Assembly: GCF_014651115.1 (NCBI RefSeq)
Contig: NZ_BMWG01000002.1
Location: forward strand, 545,059-609,058
Direction: 5' to 3'
From: Streptomyces inusitatus
GTDB taxonomy: Bacteria > Actinomycetota > Actinomycetes > Streptomycetales > Streptomycetaceae
Length of the DNA: 64,000 nt
Positions within the stretch are counted from its first letter, which is position 1, and each line of letters opens with the position of its first letter. A program made the translations under genes and the position numbers. This document shows positions 25,991 through 34,854 of this stretch, one piece after another. The notes beneath the pieces are model-generated. The model did not search any database. It saw nothing but the letters and a program-made list of their open reading frames with translations, and had not been told where the DNA came from.

Positions 25991-26965
25991 ATGTTCGACA
26001 ACTATCTGTTCGGGCTGGGCCAGGGGCTCGCGGCGGGCCTCGCCGTCTGCGTGCTGATCGGGTGTCTGATCCGGACCGGGCGGCGGGAGTCGCCGTATCC
26101 GCTGCTGCTCGGCGCGGGGGTCGCGGTCCTCGGCTCGCTCGGGGCGGGCTTCGCGCTGGAGTTCGGCACCCGCTCGCCGGGGCTGACGTTCGAGGCGGCG
26201 GAGGTGCTCGGCGGGTTACTCGCGATCGCGGCGGCGGCCGCCGCCGCGAGGCTGGTGCTCCGGATGACGCACGGGGAGCTGGGCGCGGCCCGGCGCGGGC
26301 TGTTCGCGGCCGGAGTGCTGCTGGTGGGGCGGGAGGGGGTGGAGAGCGCGCGGTTCGCCTGGTCGGCGGTCCGGTCGGCGATCGACCCCGACGGCTCCGC
26401 GGCGCCGCTCGCCCTGCTGCTGCTCGGGGCCGCGACGGCCGTCGGGCTCTGTCTGCCCGCGCTGCGGGCGGTACGGCGGCTCCCGGCGGCCCGCTGTATG
26501 CCGTGGACGGCCGGACTGCTGGCGATGGCCGCCGCCGGAATGCTCGGCTCCGGAGTGCGTCGGCTCCAGGAGGCGCGGCTGCTGCCCGGCGCTTCGGACA
26601 AGGCGTACGACCTCGGGTCCGCGCTGCCGCCGGACAGCTGGTACGGCACCCTCCTCACCGCGATCGTCGGCGTCCCGGCCGACCCCACCTTCGTCCAGTT
26701 CTCGGTGTGGGCGCTCTGTCTGGTCCCCGCGCTCGTGCTGCCGGGTGCCCCGGTAGGCTTCGGGCGGTCAGCCGGGGGCGAGGAGAAGACGACCGATGAG
26801 AAGGCCGATTCCGGTGAGAAGGCGGCACACGCCCGGCCCGCGGGGCCGGACCCGGATGCCGTCGGCCGCCCCGGCGGCGCTGGCACTGGCACTGGTGCTG
26901 ACGGCGACCGGCTGTGTGACGGTCCACGGGGAGCTGGCCGTGGTGCCGGCCGCGACGGAGGCTGA
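25991..26965 (+). CDS. EfeU/FTR1-like permease, degenerate
   Basis: A 324-residue membrane protein that resembles the EfeU ferrous iron permease: MFDNYLFGLGQGLAAGLAVCVLIGCLIRTGRRE aligns with the EfeU opening that normally reads GLREGLEA, and TFEAAEVLGGLLAI matches the next helix. The second iron motif is present as VGREGVESARF (REGVE) near residue 117. The first REGLE motif is replaced by GQGLAA, removing both Glu ligands. Seven hydrophobic segments are seen. The last 60 or so residues run out of frame through the lipoprotein gene and look unselected. No efeO or efeB is near. It follows hmuV by 82 bp and may serve the hemin system or be decaying. Confidence 0.7.
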   Translation: MFDNYLFGLGQGLAAGLAVCVLIGCLIRTGRRESPYPLLLGAGVAVLGSLGAGFALEFGTRSPGLTFEAAEVLGGLLAIAAAAAAARLVLRMTHGELGAARRGLFAAGVLLVGREGVESARFAWSAVRSAIDPDGSAAPLALLLLGAATAVGLCLPALRAVRRLPAARCMPWTAGLLAMAAAGMLGSGVRRLQEARLLPGASDKAYDLGSALPPDSWYGTLLTAIVGVPADPTFVQFSVWALCLVPALVLPGAPVGFGRSAGGEEKTTDEKADSGEKAAHARPAGPDPDAVGRPGGAGTGTGADGDRLCDGPRGAGRGAGRDGG

Positions 26966-27854
26966 AGCGGCCGAGGCCCTGAAGGAGTTCACCGCCGCCT
27001 ACAACGCGGCGGACAAGGCGTACGACCCCGCTCTCGCCGCCCCCCGGGTCGCCGGGGCGCTCGGTTCGATCAACCAGGCCGGGCTGAAGTCACGCAGCGT
27101 CAACTATCCGGACGGCAACCCCCGGCACACGCCGCTGGAGCTGACCGACCCCCGGTTCACCATCACCAAGAAGGCCGGCTGGCCGCGCTACTTCGTCGCC
27201 GACGTCGACTCCAACCGCGACCGGGACGAGGGCGCGCGGGACAACCGCTGGGTGATCGTCTTTCTCCGCAACGGCCCCGGCCAGCTCTGGCGCGCGGCCT
27301 ATCTGACGATCCTCGCACCCGGCCAGATCCCGGCCCTCAAGACCGGTCAGGACGGCTTCGCCACCCCCGTCCCCGTGGACAGCACCGCCCTCGCGCACCG
27401 GCCGCGCGGGCTGAGCGACGCGTACGCCTCCTATTTGCGGACCGGCTCGCCGGGCACCTTCAAGGACGGCCCCCACACCTCCGGCTGGCGCGCCGCCCGC
27501 GCCGAGGAGGCCCGCCGCCCCGGCCGCTCCAAGCAGTATCTGGACGAGCCGGTGACGCGCGGCGACTTCGCCCCGCTCGCGCTCGCCACCGAGGACGGCG
27601 GCGCGTTCGTCTTCTTCACGGTACGGAACTTCGAGCGGGAGACCGCCGCGAAGGGCGTCCCCATCAAGATCGCCCCCGATGTGCGGGCGCTGCTCTCCGG
27701 CCGGGTGAAGTCCTCGCTCACCAAGGAGCGCGTCTCCAGCCAGGCTGTGGTCGTGCCCCCGGCGAAGGACGGCGGCAAGGCGGACGCCAAGGGCGGCGGC
27801 AAGGTCGATGTGCTCGGCCGCCTCACGGGCCTCACCTCGGCGAAGGGCGCGTAA
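26796..27854 (+). CDS. Conserved lipoprotein of unknown function
   Basis: A 352-residue secreted protein. A basic N-terminus and hydrophobic helix (PSAAPAALALALVLTATGC) end in a lipobox with TGC, so it is lipid-anchored. The body (FTAAYNAADKAYDPALAAPRVAGALGSINQAGLKSR, YFVADVDSNRDRDEGARDNRWVIVFLR) is a mixed alpha/beta domain conserved in Streptomyces but unnamed to me. It ends in a Lys/Gly-rich tail. The ATG at 26796 follows GGAG at 10 nt and overlaps the EfeU-like frame by 170 bp; an ATG at 26856 would still retain the signal. Being last in the hemin operon, it may assist uptake, but nothing in it shows a role. Confidence 0.75.
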   Translation: MRRPIPVRRRHTPGPRGRTRMPSAAPAALALALVLTATGCVTVHGELAVVPAATEAEAAEALKEFTAAYNAADKAYDPALAAPRVAGALGSINQAGLKSRSVNYPDGNPRHTPLELTDPRFTITKKAGWPRYFVADVDSNRDRDEGARDNRWVIVFLRNGPGQLWRAAYLTILAPGQIPALKTGQDGFATPVPVDSTALAHRPRGLSDAYASYLRTGSPGTFKDGPHTSGWRAARAEEARRPGRSKQYLDEPVTRGDFAPLALATEDGGAFVFFTVRNFERETAAKGVPIKIAPDVRALLSGRVKSSLTKERVSSQAVVVPPAKDGGKADAKGGGKVDVLGRLTGLTSAKGA

Positions 27855-27875
27855 GCCCCCCTCGGCGGCCCTCGG

Positions 27876-28667
27876 TCAGCGGCGGCCCAGCGGCCAGGCG
27901 AGACGGTGGTCGGCGTGTTCGTCCTCGGCGTCCGGGTCCGGGGGCTGGTGCTCTCCGGCGTAACGGGCGCAGGCGTCGGTGAGGGTTTCGAGAAGGGTGA
28001 GCGGGTCGGGGAGGGCGTGCTCGGGGCCGCGCAGCCAGTGGACGGCGTTCTCCCCGGGGAGCAGCGCCGGGGGTACGAGGACATAGCTGCCCCGGCAGTG
28101 CCAGCGCAGGCCGGGGTGTTCGGCCATGGTCTCGGGGCGGCAGTCCAGCTCGCAGGGCCACCACTCGTCCTCGTCCTCGGGGGTGCCCCGGGTGGCGGTG
28201 AAGAAGAGGGCCCGGCCCGCTTCGCCCTCGCCGGTGGACTCGGCGACCGGTCCGACCTCGATGCCCTGGTCGAGCAGGCGCTCCAGCGCGGCGCGCCCGG
28301 CCTCCAGGGGGACGTCGAGGACGTCGTGGACCATGCCGGTCGCGGTGATGAAGTTGGCCTCGGGCTGTCCCTGGGCCCAGCGCAGGATCTGGGCGCGGTC
28401 GGTGGTGGACTGCGTCTGCCAGGCGAAGGAGACGGGGTGCCGGCCGGGCGTGGGACAGCCGATGCGCTCACAGGAGCACCGGTACGCGACGGGGTGGGCG
28501 GCGGGTGCCAGGGGCATGCCGGCCTCGGCGACAGCGAGCAGCAGTGACTCGCGGCGGGAGTCGTCGGCCTCGGTGTCCCTGGGGCGCCTGCGCAGCCACT
28601 GGGGCAGCCGGCTCTCCCAGGTGAGCCTGTTCTCCGTGCCGCTGTGGCGGCTTCTACCGTCGGCCAT
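27876..28667 (-). CDS. Bifunctional DNA primase/polymerase-type (prim-pol) domain protein
   Basis: A 263-residue protein with the prim-pol N-terminal fold found in archaeo-eukaryotic primase relatives and common as stand-alone genes in Streptomyces. It contains CSCERIGCPTPGRHP, the Cys/His knuckle usual in this group, followed by FAWQTQSTTDRAQILRWAQGQPEANFITATGMVHDVLDVPLEAG, where the typical Asp-x-Asp catalytic pair reads DVLDV. Later come WHCRGSYVLVPPALLPG and WLRGP. The helicase part of phage-type proteins is missing, as in other chromosomal copies. Its biological role is unknown. ATG at 28667. No phage genes adjoin. Confidence 0.82.
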   Translation of the reverse strand: MADGRSRHSGTENRLTWESRLPQWLRRRPRDTEADDSRRESLLLAVAEAGMPLAPAAHPVAYRCSCERIGCPTPGRHPVSFAWQTQSTTDRAQILRWAQGQPEANFITATGMVHDVLDVPLEAGRAALERLLDQGIEVGPVAESTGEGEAGRALFFTATRGTPEDEDEWWPCELDCRPETMAEHPGLRWHCRGSYVLVPPALLPGENAVHWLRGPEHALPDPLTLLETLTDACARYAGEHQPPDPDAEDEHADHRLAWPLGRR

Positions 28668-28796
28668 CTATCCCCTCACACCTCACGCTCGCCCCAGGTG
28701 GTCTCTACCATCGTCCCACCATCCTGCGCCGTGAGCGGCCACGGATCCCCACCGGGGGGCGCACACAGGGGGCGGCCGGGGGCGGGGCGGGGGTGG

Positions 28797-29414
28797 TCAG
28801 GCCCTGGGCGAGAGACCGCCGAGCGCGTAGTCGACCAGGGTGTCGGCGTACTCGTGGGTGAGCGGGAGGGTGCGCAGCATCCAGCGGTGGGTGAGCGGGC
28901 CGACAAAGAGTTCGACGGCGACACGGTGGTCGATCCCCGGTCTCAGCTCCCCCGCCGCCTCGGCGGAGCGCAGCCGGTCGACGTAGAGCTGGAGCGAGGG
29001 GTTGAGGAGCCGCTCGACGTAGAGGGCGCACAGGGCCGGGTCGACCACTCCCTCGGCGGTGAGTGCGCGGGTGGGCGCTTCGAAGGCGGGGTTGGTCAGC
29101 TCGTCCACGGTGGCGCGCAGCACCAGCTTGAGGTCGGCCGCCAGATCGCCGGTGTCGGGGATGACGGGGGCGGTCTCGGTGGCCTGCTCGCCGAGGTCGA
29201 GGAAGGCGTCGAGGAGGACGGCGGCCTTCGACGGCCACCAGCGGTAGATCGTCTGCTTGCCGACCCCGGCGCGGGCGGCGATTCCCTCGATGGTGGTGCG
29301 GGCGTAGCCCAGCTCGGAGACGAGCGCGAGGGCGGCGTCGTAGATGGCCCGGCGGGAGCGTTCGCTGCGCCGGCCGGCGTCGGGGGTTCTGGTGTTCGGC
29401 TGGTTCTCGTTCAT
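28797..29414 (-). CDS. TetR/AcrR family transcriptional regulator
   Basis: A 205-residue regulator with an N-terminal helix-turn-helix: RRAIYDAALALVSELGYARTTIEGIAARAGVGKQTIYRWWPSKAAVLLDAF. The C-terminal ligand domain has the VDELTNPAF...PALCALYVERLLNPSLQLYVDRLRSAEAAGELRPGIDHRVAVELFVGPLTHRWML pattern of the TetR_C_33-like group. The ATG at 29414 begins the conserved region; the frame is open further upstream without homology. A 17-bp palindrome 26 bp upstream is its likely operator and also faces the DDAH gene, so it probably controls itself and perhaps that enzyme. Confidence 0.88.
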   Translation of the reverse strand: MNENQPNTRTPDAGRRSERSRRAIYDAALALVSELGYARTTIEGIAARAGVGKQTIYRWWPSKAAVLLDAFLDLGEQATETAPVIPDTGDLAADLKLVLRATVDELTNPAFEAPTRALTAEGVVDPALCALYVERLLNPSLQLYVDRLRSAEAAGELRPGIDHRVAVELFVGPLTHRWMLRTLPLTHEYADTLVDYALGGLSPRA

Positions 29415-29439
29415 GGCACTCAATCTAGCAATGATGGAC

Positions 29440-29456
29440 CGAGACGTTTCGTCTCG
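29440..29456. promoter_or_regulatory. Palindromic TetR-type operator
   Basis: CGAGACG-TTT-CGTCTCG is a perfect inverted repeat in the divergent region between the TetR gene (26 bp away) and the DDAH gene (135 bp away). GAGACG...CGTCTC palindromes are common TetR-family sites. Confidence 0.65.
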
Positions 29457-29590
29457 ATTCAGTATCGACCTTGCCCCTCCCCGGCCCGGACCTGCGACTG
29501 AACAGGACGTTCCGGCCCGATTGGCCTCACCATGGCTGCACGGCACGCGGACCGCGTGCCGCTGTCGCAGTCGTCTGTGAGGAGCCCTCA

Positions 29591-30421
29591 TTGCGCTCAT
29601 CGCTTCATGACGCATCGCCGCGCCGCTATCTGATGTGCCCACCCGCGCACTTCATGGTGACGTACTCCATCAACCCATGGATGGATCCGGCGAAGCCCGT
29701 GGATCTGCCGCTGGCCATGACCCAGTGGGAAGATCTGCGGGACCGTTACCGCTCGCTCGGCCACACCGTCGAGCTGCTGGACCCGCGCCCCGGCCTGCCC
29801 GACATGGTGTACGCGGCGAACGGCGCGACCGTCGTCGACGGCCGGGTGCTGCTCGCCCGTTTCGCCCATCCGGAGCGGGCGGCGGAGGCGGACGCCCACC
29901 GGGACTGGTTCGTCTCGGCTGGCTGGCCCGAGGACCGGATCCAGGAGCCGGTCCATGTCAACGAGGGCGAGGGGGACTTCGCCGTCACCTCGTCCTATGT
30001 CCTGGCCGGGCGCGGTTTCCGGTCGAGTCCGCTCTCCCACGGGGAGGCGCAGGAGTTCTTCGGCCGGCCGGTGATCGGCCTCGATCTGGTGGATCCGCGC
30101 TACTACCACCTGGACACGGCGCTGTCCGTCCTGGACGACGCCTCGGACGAGGTCATGTACTACCCGGGCGCGTTCTCGGCGGGCAGCCGCGCGGTGCTCG
30201 CCCGGCTCTTCCCCCACGCGCTGCTCGCCCGCGAGCGGGACGCGGCGGCGTTCGGCCTCAACGCGGTGAGCGACGGACGGCATGTGCTGCTGCCGCAGGC
30301 GGCGGTGGGGCTGTTCGAGCCGCTGCGGGACCGGGGGTACGAGCCGATCGGGATGGATCTGGGCGAGCTGCTGAAGGGGGGCGGCAGTGTGAAGTGCTGT
30401 ACGCAGGAACTGCGGGAGTGA
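29591..30421 (+). CDS. Dimethylarginine dimethylaminohydrolase (DDAH)-like amidinohydrolase
   Basis: A 276-residue member of the guanidino-modifying superfamily. It would hydrolyse N-methylated arginines or a related guanidine to citrulline-type products. Catalytic features are the His in YYHLDTALSVLDD and the terminal nucleophilic Cys in VKCCTQELRE. Substrate-binding segments are MVYAANGATVVDG and NEGEGDFAVT. The start is the TTG at 29591, with GGAG 6 nt upstream, giving MRSSLHDASPRRYLMCPPAHF, the usual opening. It is divergent from the TetR gene and may be regulated by it. Arginine deiminase or ornithine-type relatives cannot be fully excluded. Confidence 0.85.
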   Translation: MRSSLHDASPRRYLMCPPAHFMVTYSINPWMDPAKPVDLPLAMTQWEDLRDRYRSLGHTVELLDPRPGLPDMVYAANGATVVDGRVLLARFAHPERAAEADAHRDWFVSAGWPEDRIQEPVHVNEGEGDFAVTSSYVLAGRGFRSSPLSHGEAQEFFGRPVIGLDLVDPRYYHLDTALSVLDDASDEVMYYPGAFSAGSRAVLARLFPHALLARERDAAAFGLNAVSDGRHVLLPQAAVGLFEPLRDRGYEPIGMDLGELLKGGGSVKCCTQELRE

Positions 30422-30466
30422 TCAGCCCTGCGGGGCCCGGTCCTGGTGGGCCCGGTCCTGGTGGGG

Positions 30467-31504
30467 TCAGTCCTGCGGGGGCGGCCAGGGGTCGCCCCAC
30501 TCCGCGTCGCGGGAGGACTTGTACAGCGGCCCCTGCCGTTTGGTGACCGTCTGCCGGGTCAGCGTCCCGTCCCGGTCGCAGAGCTCCAGCAGCACCAGGC
30601 CCTTGCGGATCTGGGGCTTGCGGGTGATCCGCGCCGGGGCGGGGTCGGCCGGGAAGCGGGTGGCCGCCACATAGCTGAACTTCTCGTCCTCGTAGGGCAG
30701 CGAGCCTCCCTTCACCTGGCGGTGGAGGGAGGAGCGGCTGACGCGGGCCGAGAAGTGGCACCAGTCGGAGCCGGGCACGATGGGGCACCCGGCACTGTGC
30801 GGGCAGGGGGCGGCGATCGTCATACCCGCCTCGATCAGCCGGTCCCTGGCCTCGATGACGCGCTGGTAGCCGTCGGGGGTACCGGGTTCGACGATCACCA
30901 CGGCGTCGGCCGCGCGCGCGGCCTCGGTGACGACGGCGGCGCGGTCGGCGGCGGTCAGCTCCTTGAGCACGTACGACACGGTCACGAGATCGGTGCTCTC
31001 GATCCGGATCGCCGCACTGATACGAGAGCGTTCCCAGCGGGCGGCGCGCAGCGCGGGCACCCCGGAGGCCAGCGCCAGCTCACGCCCCAGCGCGAGCGCG
31101 GGCTCGGCCCAGTCCAGCACGGTGGTGAGCGGCCCCGCGCCCCCCTCCGTACCCCCGTCGTCCATGCCTCCGTCGTCCGCCGCCCAGGCCTCGGCCACGG
31201 CCCAGCTCGCCGCGCCCGTGCCGCCGCCGATGTCGGTGTGGGTCGCGGGCGTCCACTCGGGTGCGGCCTCGCGCAGCGCGGCGAGTGCGGACCGTACCGC
31301 CTCGAAGGTCGCGGGCATCCGGTACGCGGCGTACGCGGCCACGTCCGAGCGGTCGCGCAGCACGGGCGCGTCGGTCGGGGTGGTCCCCCGGTAGTTCGCG
31401 ATCAGCCGGTCGACGGCGCGCGCGGCCTGGGTGGGCGGCAGCCCGTCGAGCAGCCCGGAGAGGGCGGCGCGAAGGGCTTCCGAGGCAGGGAGGGTGTAAG
31501 GCAC
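30467..31504 (-). CDS. Rsm22-family small ribosomal subunit methyltransferase-like protein
   Basis: A 345-residue protein of the Rsm22 family, related to mitochondrial ribosome assembly methyltransferases. The SAM-binding loop THTDIGGGTGAASWAVAEAW lies near residue 92. A conserved Cys/His group, APCPHSAGCPIVPGSDWCHFSARVSRSSLHR near 232, is the metal or iron-sulfur site of the family. VTVSYVLKELTAADRAAVVTEA is typical of the methyltransferase core. The C-terminus is a small basic beta-domain (RITRKPQIRKGLVLLELCDRDG). It appears to be single-gene. ATG at 31504. Confidence 0.87.
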   Translation of the reverse strand: MPYTLPASEALRAALSGLLDGLPPTQAARAVDRLIANYRGTTPTDAPVLRDRSDVAAYAAYRMPATFEAVRSALAALREAAPEWTPATHTDIGGGTGAASWAVAEAWAADDGGMDDGGTEGGAGPLTTVLDWAEPALALGRELALASGVPALRAARWERSRISAAIRIESTDLVTVSYVLKELTAADRAAVVTEAARAADAVVIVEPGTPDGYQRVIEARDRLIEAGMTIAAPCPHSAGCPIVPGSDWCHFSARVSRSSLHRQVKGGSLPYEDEKFSYVAATRFPADPAPARITRKPQIRKGLVLLELCDRDGTLTRQTVTKRQGPLYKSSRDAEWGDPWPPPQD

Positions 31505-31545
31505 CCGGAGAGTTTAGGCCGTGCGTCCTGTCCTCCCGTCCCCGG

Positions 31546-33039
31546 CTACACCGCCGCCGGGCCGCCCGACCGCCGTCGCCACGGGCGGCACATCCCCAGG
31601 AAGCACCCCAGCGCCGCCACCGCGCAGACGAGCTGGACCACGGCCATCGGCACGGCCGTGTCCTCCCCGGCGATGCCGACCAGCGGCGAGGCGACGGCCC
31701 CGATGAGGAAGGAGGAGGTGCCGAGCAGCGCGGAGGCGGAGCCCGCCGCGTGCGAGGCGCGGGTCATCGCCAGGGCGTTGGTGTTGGGCATGGCCAGACC
31801 CATCGCGGCCATCAGGACGAAGAGCCCCCCGGCGACGCCGATCAGTCCGACGTCGCCGAAGACGCCCGCCGTCATCAGCAGCAGCGCGAGCGCCGCCAGC
31901 GCGATCACCGACAGGCCGATCCCCAGCACCTTGTCCAGGCTGATCCGTCCCACCAGCAGCTTGCCGTTGATCTGCCCGACGGCGATCAGGCCGATCGAGT
32001 TGACGGCGAAGAGCAGGCTGAAGGTCTGCGGGGAGGCCCCGTAGATCTCCTGGACGACGAACGGCGAGGCGGCGATGTACGCGAAGAGCGTGGCGAAGGC
32101 GAAACCGCCGGTGAGCATGTAACCGGCGAAGGCCCGGTCGGCGAGGAGTCCGCGCATCGTCCGCAGGGCCTGACCGACGCCGCCGCCGTGCCGCCGCTCC
32201 GGGGGCAGGGTCTCGGGCAGCCACTTCACCACCACGAGGGTGAGCAGCACGCCGATCGCCGCGAGCACGACGAAGATGCCGCGCCAGTCGGTCAGCCGCA
32301 GCACCTGTCCGCCGATCACGGGCGCGATGACGGGCGCGACGCCGGAGACCAGCATCAGGGTGGAGAAGAAGCGGGCCATCTCCACGCCGTCGTAGAGATC
32401 GCGGACCACCGCGCGGGCGATGACGATGCCCGCCGCGCCCGCCAGGCCCTGGAGCAGCCGGAAGCCGATGAGGAGTTCGGCGGTGGGGGCGAAGGCGCAG
32501 ATGGCGGTGGCGACGACATAGAGGACCATGCCGATGAGCAGCGGCCGCCGGCGTCCCCATTTGTCGCTCATCGGCCCGACGACCAGCTGTCCCAGCGCCA
32601 TGCCCATGAGACAGGCGGTGAGGGTGAGCTGGACGGTCGCGGCGGGCGTGGAGAGGGATTCGGTGACGGCGGGGAGCGCCGGGAGGTACATGTCCATGGA
32701 GAGCGGCGGGAGCGCGGTGAGCCCGCCGAGGACGAGGACGAACAGCAGCCCGACGCGGCGCGCGGCGGCGACCGGGAGCCCGGGGCCCGCCGGGGTGCCG
32801 ACGGCTTCCGAGGCGCGGACCTCGGGGACCCGGGCCTCGGGGACCCTGGCCTCCGGGACCCTGGCCTCCGGGACCCGGGCCTCCGGGGCCCTGGCCTCGG
32901 GGACCCTGGCCTCGGGGACCCTGGCCTCTGGAATCTGGGCTTCCGCCCCCGTACCCGCTCCGGATGCCACCGCCGCCGCGACCGCCGCGCCGGGTATGCG
33001 GCTTTTACCGTCGTCCGAGCCGCGCTCCGGCTTCCCCAT
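31546..33039 (-). CDS. Bcr/CflA family multidrug efflux MFS transporter with repeat-bearing N-tail
   Basis: A 497-residue MFS exporter with twelve membrane segments from about residue 98. The Bcr/CflA signatures are LGGLTALPPLSMDMYLPALPAV in the first helix, GQLVVGPMSDKWGRRRPLL (motif A) and RLLQGLAGAAGIVIARAVVRDLYDG. The substrate may be bicyclomycin, chloramphenicol-like drugs or a peptide. The N-terminal cytoplasmic tail is abnormal, with eight or so copies of a five-residue VPEAR-type unit from a 15-bp tandem repeat. The ATG at 33039 follows GGAG at 7 nt; the longer frame from 33123 is less likely. Probably monocistronic. Confidence 0.9.
   Translation of the reverse strand: MGKPERGSDDGKSRIPGAAVAAAVASGAGTGAEAQIPEARVPEARVPEARAPEARVPEARVPEARVPEARVPEVRASEAVGTPAGPGLPVAAARRVGLLFVLVLGGLTALPPLSMDMYLPALPAVTESLSTPAATVQLTLTACLMGMALGQLVVGPMSDKWGRRRPLLIGMVLYVVATAICAFAPTAELLIGFRLLQGLAGAAGIVIARAVVRDLYDGVEMARFFSTLMLVSGVAPVIAPVIGGQVLRLTDWRGIFVVLAAIGVLLTLVVVKWLPETLPPERRHGGGVGQALRTMRGLLADRAFAGYMLTGGFAFATLFAYIAASPFVVQEIYGASPQTFSLLFAVNSIGLIAVGQINGKLLVGRISLDKVLGIGLSVIALAALALLLMTAGVFGDVGLIGVAGGLFVLMAAMGLAMPNTNALAMTRASHAAGSASALLGTSSFLIGAVASPLVGIAGEDTAVPMAVVQLVCAVAALGCFLGMCRPWRRRSGGPAAV
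32821..32940. repeat. 15-bp in-frame tandem repeat (8 units)
   Basis: Eight consecutive 15-bp units of the form CTCSGGGACCCTGGC run through the 5' part of the MFS gene. On the coding strand each unit gives Pro-Glu-Ala-Arg-Val, with small variants. The multiple-of-three length keeps the frame whatever the copy number. Confidence 0.93.
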
Positions 33040-33119
33040 GACATCTCTCCGTATCGTTGAATCCTGTCCCATGTTCTCAGCTCGCCGGACGGTCCGAGGC
33101 CGTCGCACCGGCCGGGACA

Positions 33120-34814
33120 TCACACCGGCTTGAGCCCCGGGTCCCCCGCCTCGGTGACGAAGGACGCGGCCGTGGTGATCGGCGCGCCCGGGACGGTGAC
33201 GGCGGCGACCGTCCTGAAGTCCGCGCGCGCCCGGCGCTCGGAGAGGGTGACGGTGGTGTAGCCCCGGCGGCCGTTGAAGAACCGCAGGTGCGGGTTGGCG
33301 CGGGTGAGGTCCTCGTAGTTGCCGGGCCGGTCGGAACCGTCCCCGCCGCTGCTCACCGAGGTGGTGGCGATCTCGGTGCCGAGGGTGCGGGAGCGGGGGT
33401 CGTCCCAGTCGGCCTTGAGGTCGAAGCCGTACGCGACATGCACATCGCCCGTGAGGATCATCAGATTCCCGATCCCCGCGGTCCGCGCCCCGTCGAGCAG
33501 CCGCCGCCGGGCGGCCGGATAGCCGTCCCAGGAGTCCATGTCCACCCGGTGCCCCGCGCCGGGCGCGTCCCGCCGCCGGGCGAAGGTCACCTGCTGCGCC
33601 AGGATGTTCCAGGTCGCGCCGGAGTCCCGCCAGCCGTCCAGCAGCCAGCGCTCCTGCGCCGCGCCCGTCATCGTCCGCGCCGGGTCGTCCAGCTCGGGCC
33701 CCGGCGGGTGCCAGCCGTCCCCGTACAGCTGGTCGGAGCGGTACTGCCGGGTGTCGAGCACATCGAACTGCGCGAGCCGCCCGTAGTGCAGCCGCCGGTA
33801 GAGCCGCATGTCCGGGCCCTTCGGCCGCTGCGGCAGCCGCAGCGGCTGGTTCTCCCAGTACGCCCGGTACGCGGCGGCCCGCCGCAGCAGGAACTCCTCG
33901 GGCGGCACCCCCTCGGCCTCCGCCCGCCCGGCGGCGTAGTTGTTCTCGGTCTCGTGGTCGTCCCAGGTGAGGACGAAGGGGTGGGCGGCGTGCGCGGCCT
34001 GGAGATCGGGGTCGGAGCGGTAGAGACCGTAGCGGAGCCGGTACTCCCCCAGGGTGCGGGTCTCCCGGTTGAAGTGGGCGGGGAGGGTGCGGTCGGTGTA
34101 CTCGCGCGCGCCGCCCGCCGCGTTCACCCCGTACTCGTAGAGATAGTCGCCAAGATGAACGACGAGGTCGAGATCCTCGTCGGCGAGATGCCGGTACGCG
34201 GTGAAGTAGCCCTCGTGGTACGCCTGACAGGAGACGGCGGCCAGCTTCACATCGGTGATCCGCGCCGTTCTGGCGGGGGCGGTACGGGTGCGTCCGGCCG
34301 GGCTGATCCAGTCGCCCGTCCGGAAGCGGTAGTGGTAGACGCGGTCGTTGTCGAGGCCCTTGACCTCCAGATGGACGCTGTGGTGCACCTCGGGGTGCGC
34401 GGTGACCTTGCCGCGTTTGACGATCCGGCTGAAGCGGGCGTCATGGGCGACCTCCCACTGAAGCGTGATCTTGCCCTTCGGCAGTCCGCCGCCGGGTTCG
34501 TGGGGACGGGGCGCGAGCCGCGTCCAGAGCAGCACGGAGTCCGGCTTGGGGTCCCCGGACGCGACACCGAGGGTGAAGGGGTCCGACGCCAGGCGCTTGG
34601 CGTCGGCCTCGGCCTCGGCCGCGTGCGCGTGCCCGGAGCCGGGCAGCCCGATGCCGAAGGCGAGGGCCGCCACCGCGCCGCCGACGAGCCCGCGGCGCGG
34701 GAGGTACGAAGCCGTCCTCCGCTCCGCCCACCCCTCGGTGATACGGCGGGCGGCGGCGCGGAGTTCGGGGTCGTGGGTGTGGGCGTGGGTGTGGTCCTGG
34801 ACGGCCTGGTTCAT
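33120..34814 (-). CDS. phoD: Alkaline phosphatase D family protein (PhoD-like)
   Basis: A 564-residue secreted phosphodiesterase/phosphatase. The N-terminal signal has [29 protein letters not shown], a twin-arginine type. An N-terminal PhoD beta-sandwich ([23 protein letters not shown]) precedes the metallophosphatase core with [59 protein letters not shown] and [15 protein letters not shown]. These supply the Ca/Fe ligands known in PhoD. It would release phosphate from esters outside the cell. The frame extends 125 codons upstream, but the ATG at 34814 is correct since the signal peptide begins there. It is divergent from the SDR gene with only 40 bp between; I do not see a clear PHO box. 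Confidence 0.9.
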   Translation of the reverse strand: MNQAVQDHTHAHTHDPELRAAARRITEGWAERRTASYLPRRGLVGGAVAALAFGIGLPGSGHAHAAEAEADAKRLASDPFTLGVASGDPKPDSVLLWTRLAPRPHEPGGGLPKGKITLQWEVAHDARFSRIVKRGKVTAHPEVHHSVHLEVKGLDNDRVYHYRFRTGDWISPAGRTRTAPARTARITDVKLAAVSCQAYHEGYFTAYRHLADEDLDLVVHLGDYLYEYGVNAAGGAREYTDRTLPAHFNRETRTLGEYRLRYGLYRSDPDLQAAHAAHPFVLTWDDHETENNYAAGRAEAEGVPPEEFLLRRAAAYRAYWENQPLRLPQRPKGPDMRLYRRLHYGRLAQFDVLDTRQYRSDQLYGDGWHPPGPELDDPARTMTGAAQERWLLDGWRDSGATWNILAQQVTFARRRDAPGAGHRVDMDSWDGYPAARRRLLDGARTAGIGNLMILTGDVHVAYGFDLKADWDDPRSRTLGTEIATTSVSSGGDGSDRPGNYEDLTRANPHLRFFNGRRGYTTVTLSERRARADFRTVAAVTVPGAPITTAASFVTEAGDPGLKPV

Positions 34815-34854
34815 GGGCGCACCCCGTGTGGCCGGGGGTCTACGCTGCGGCCCC

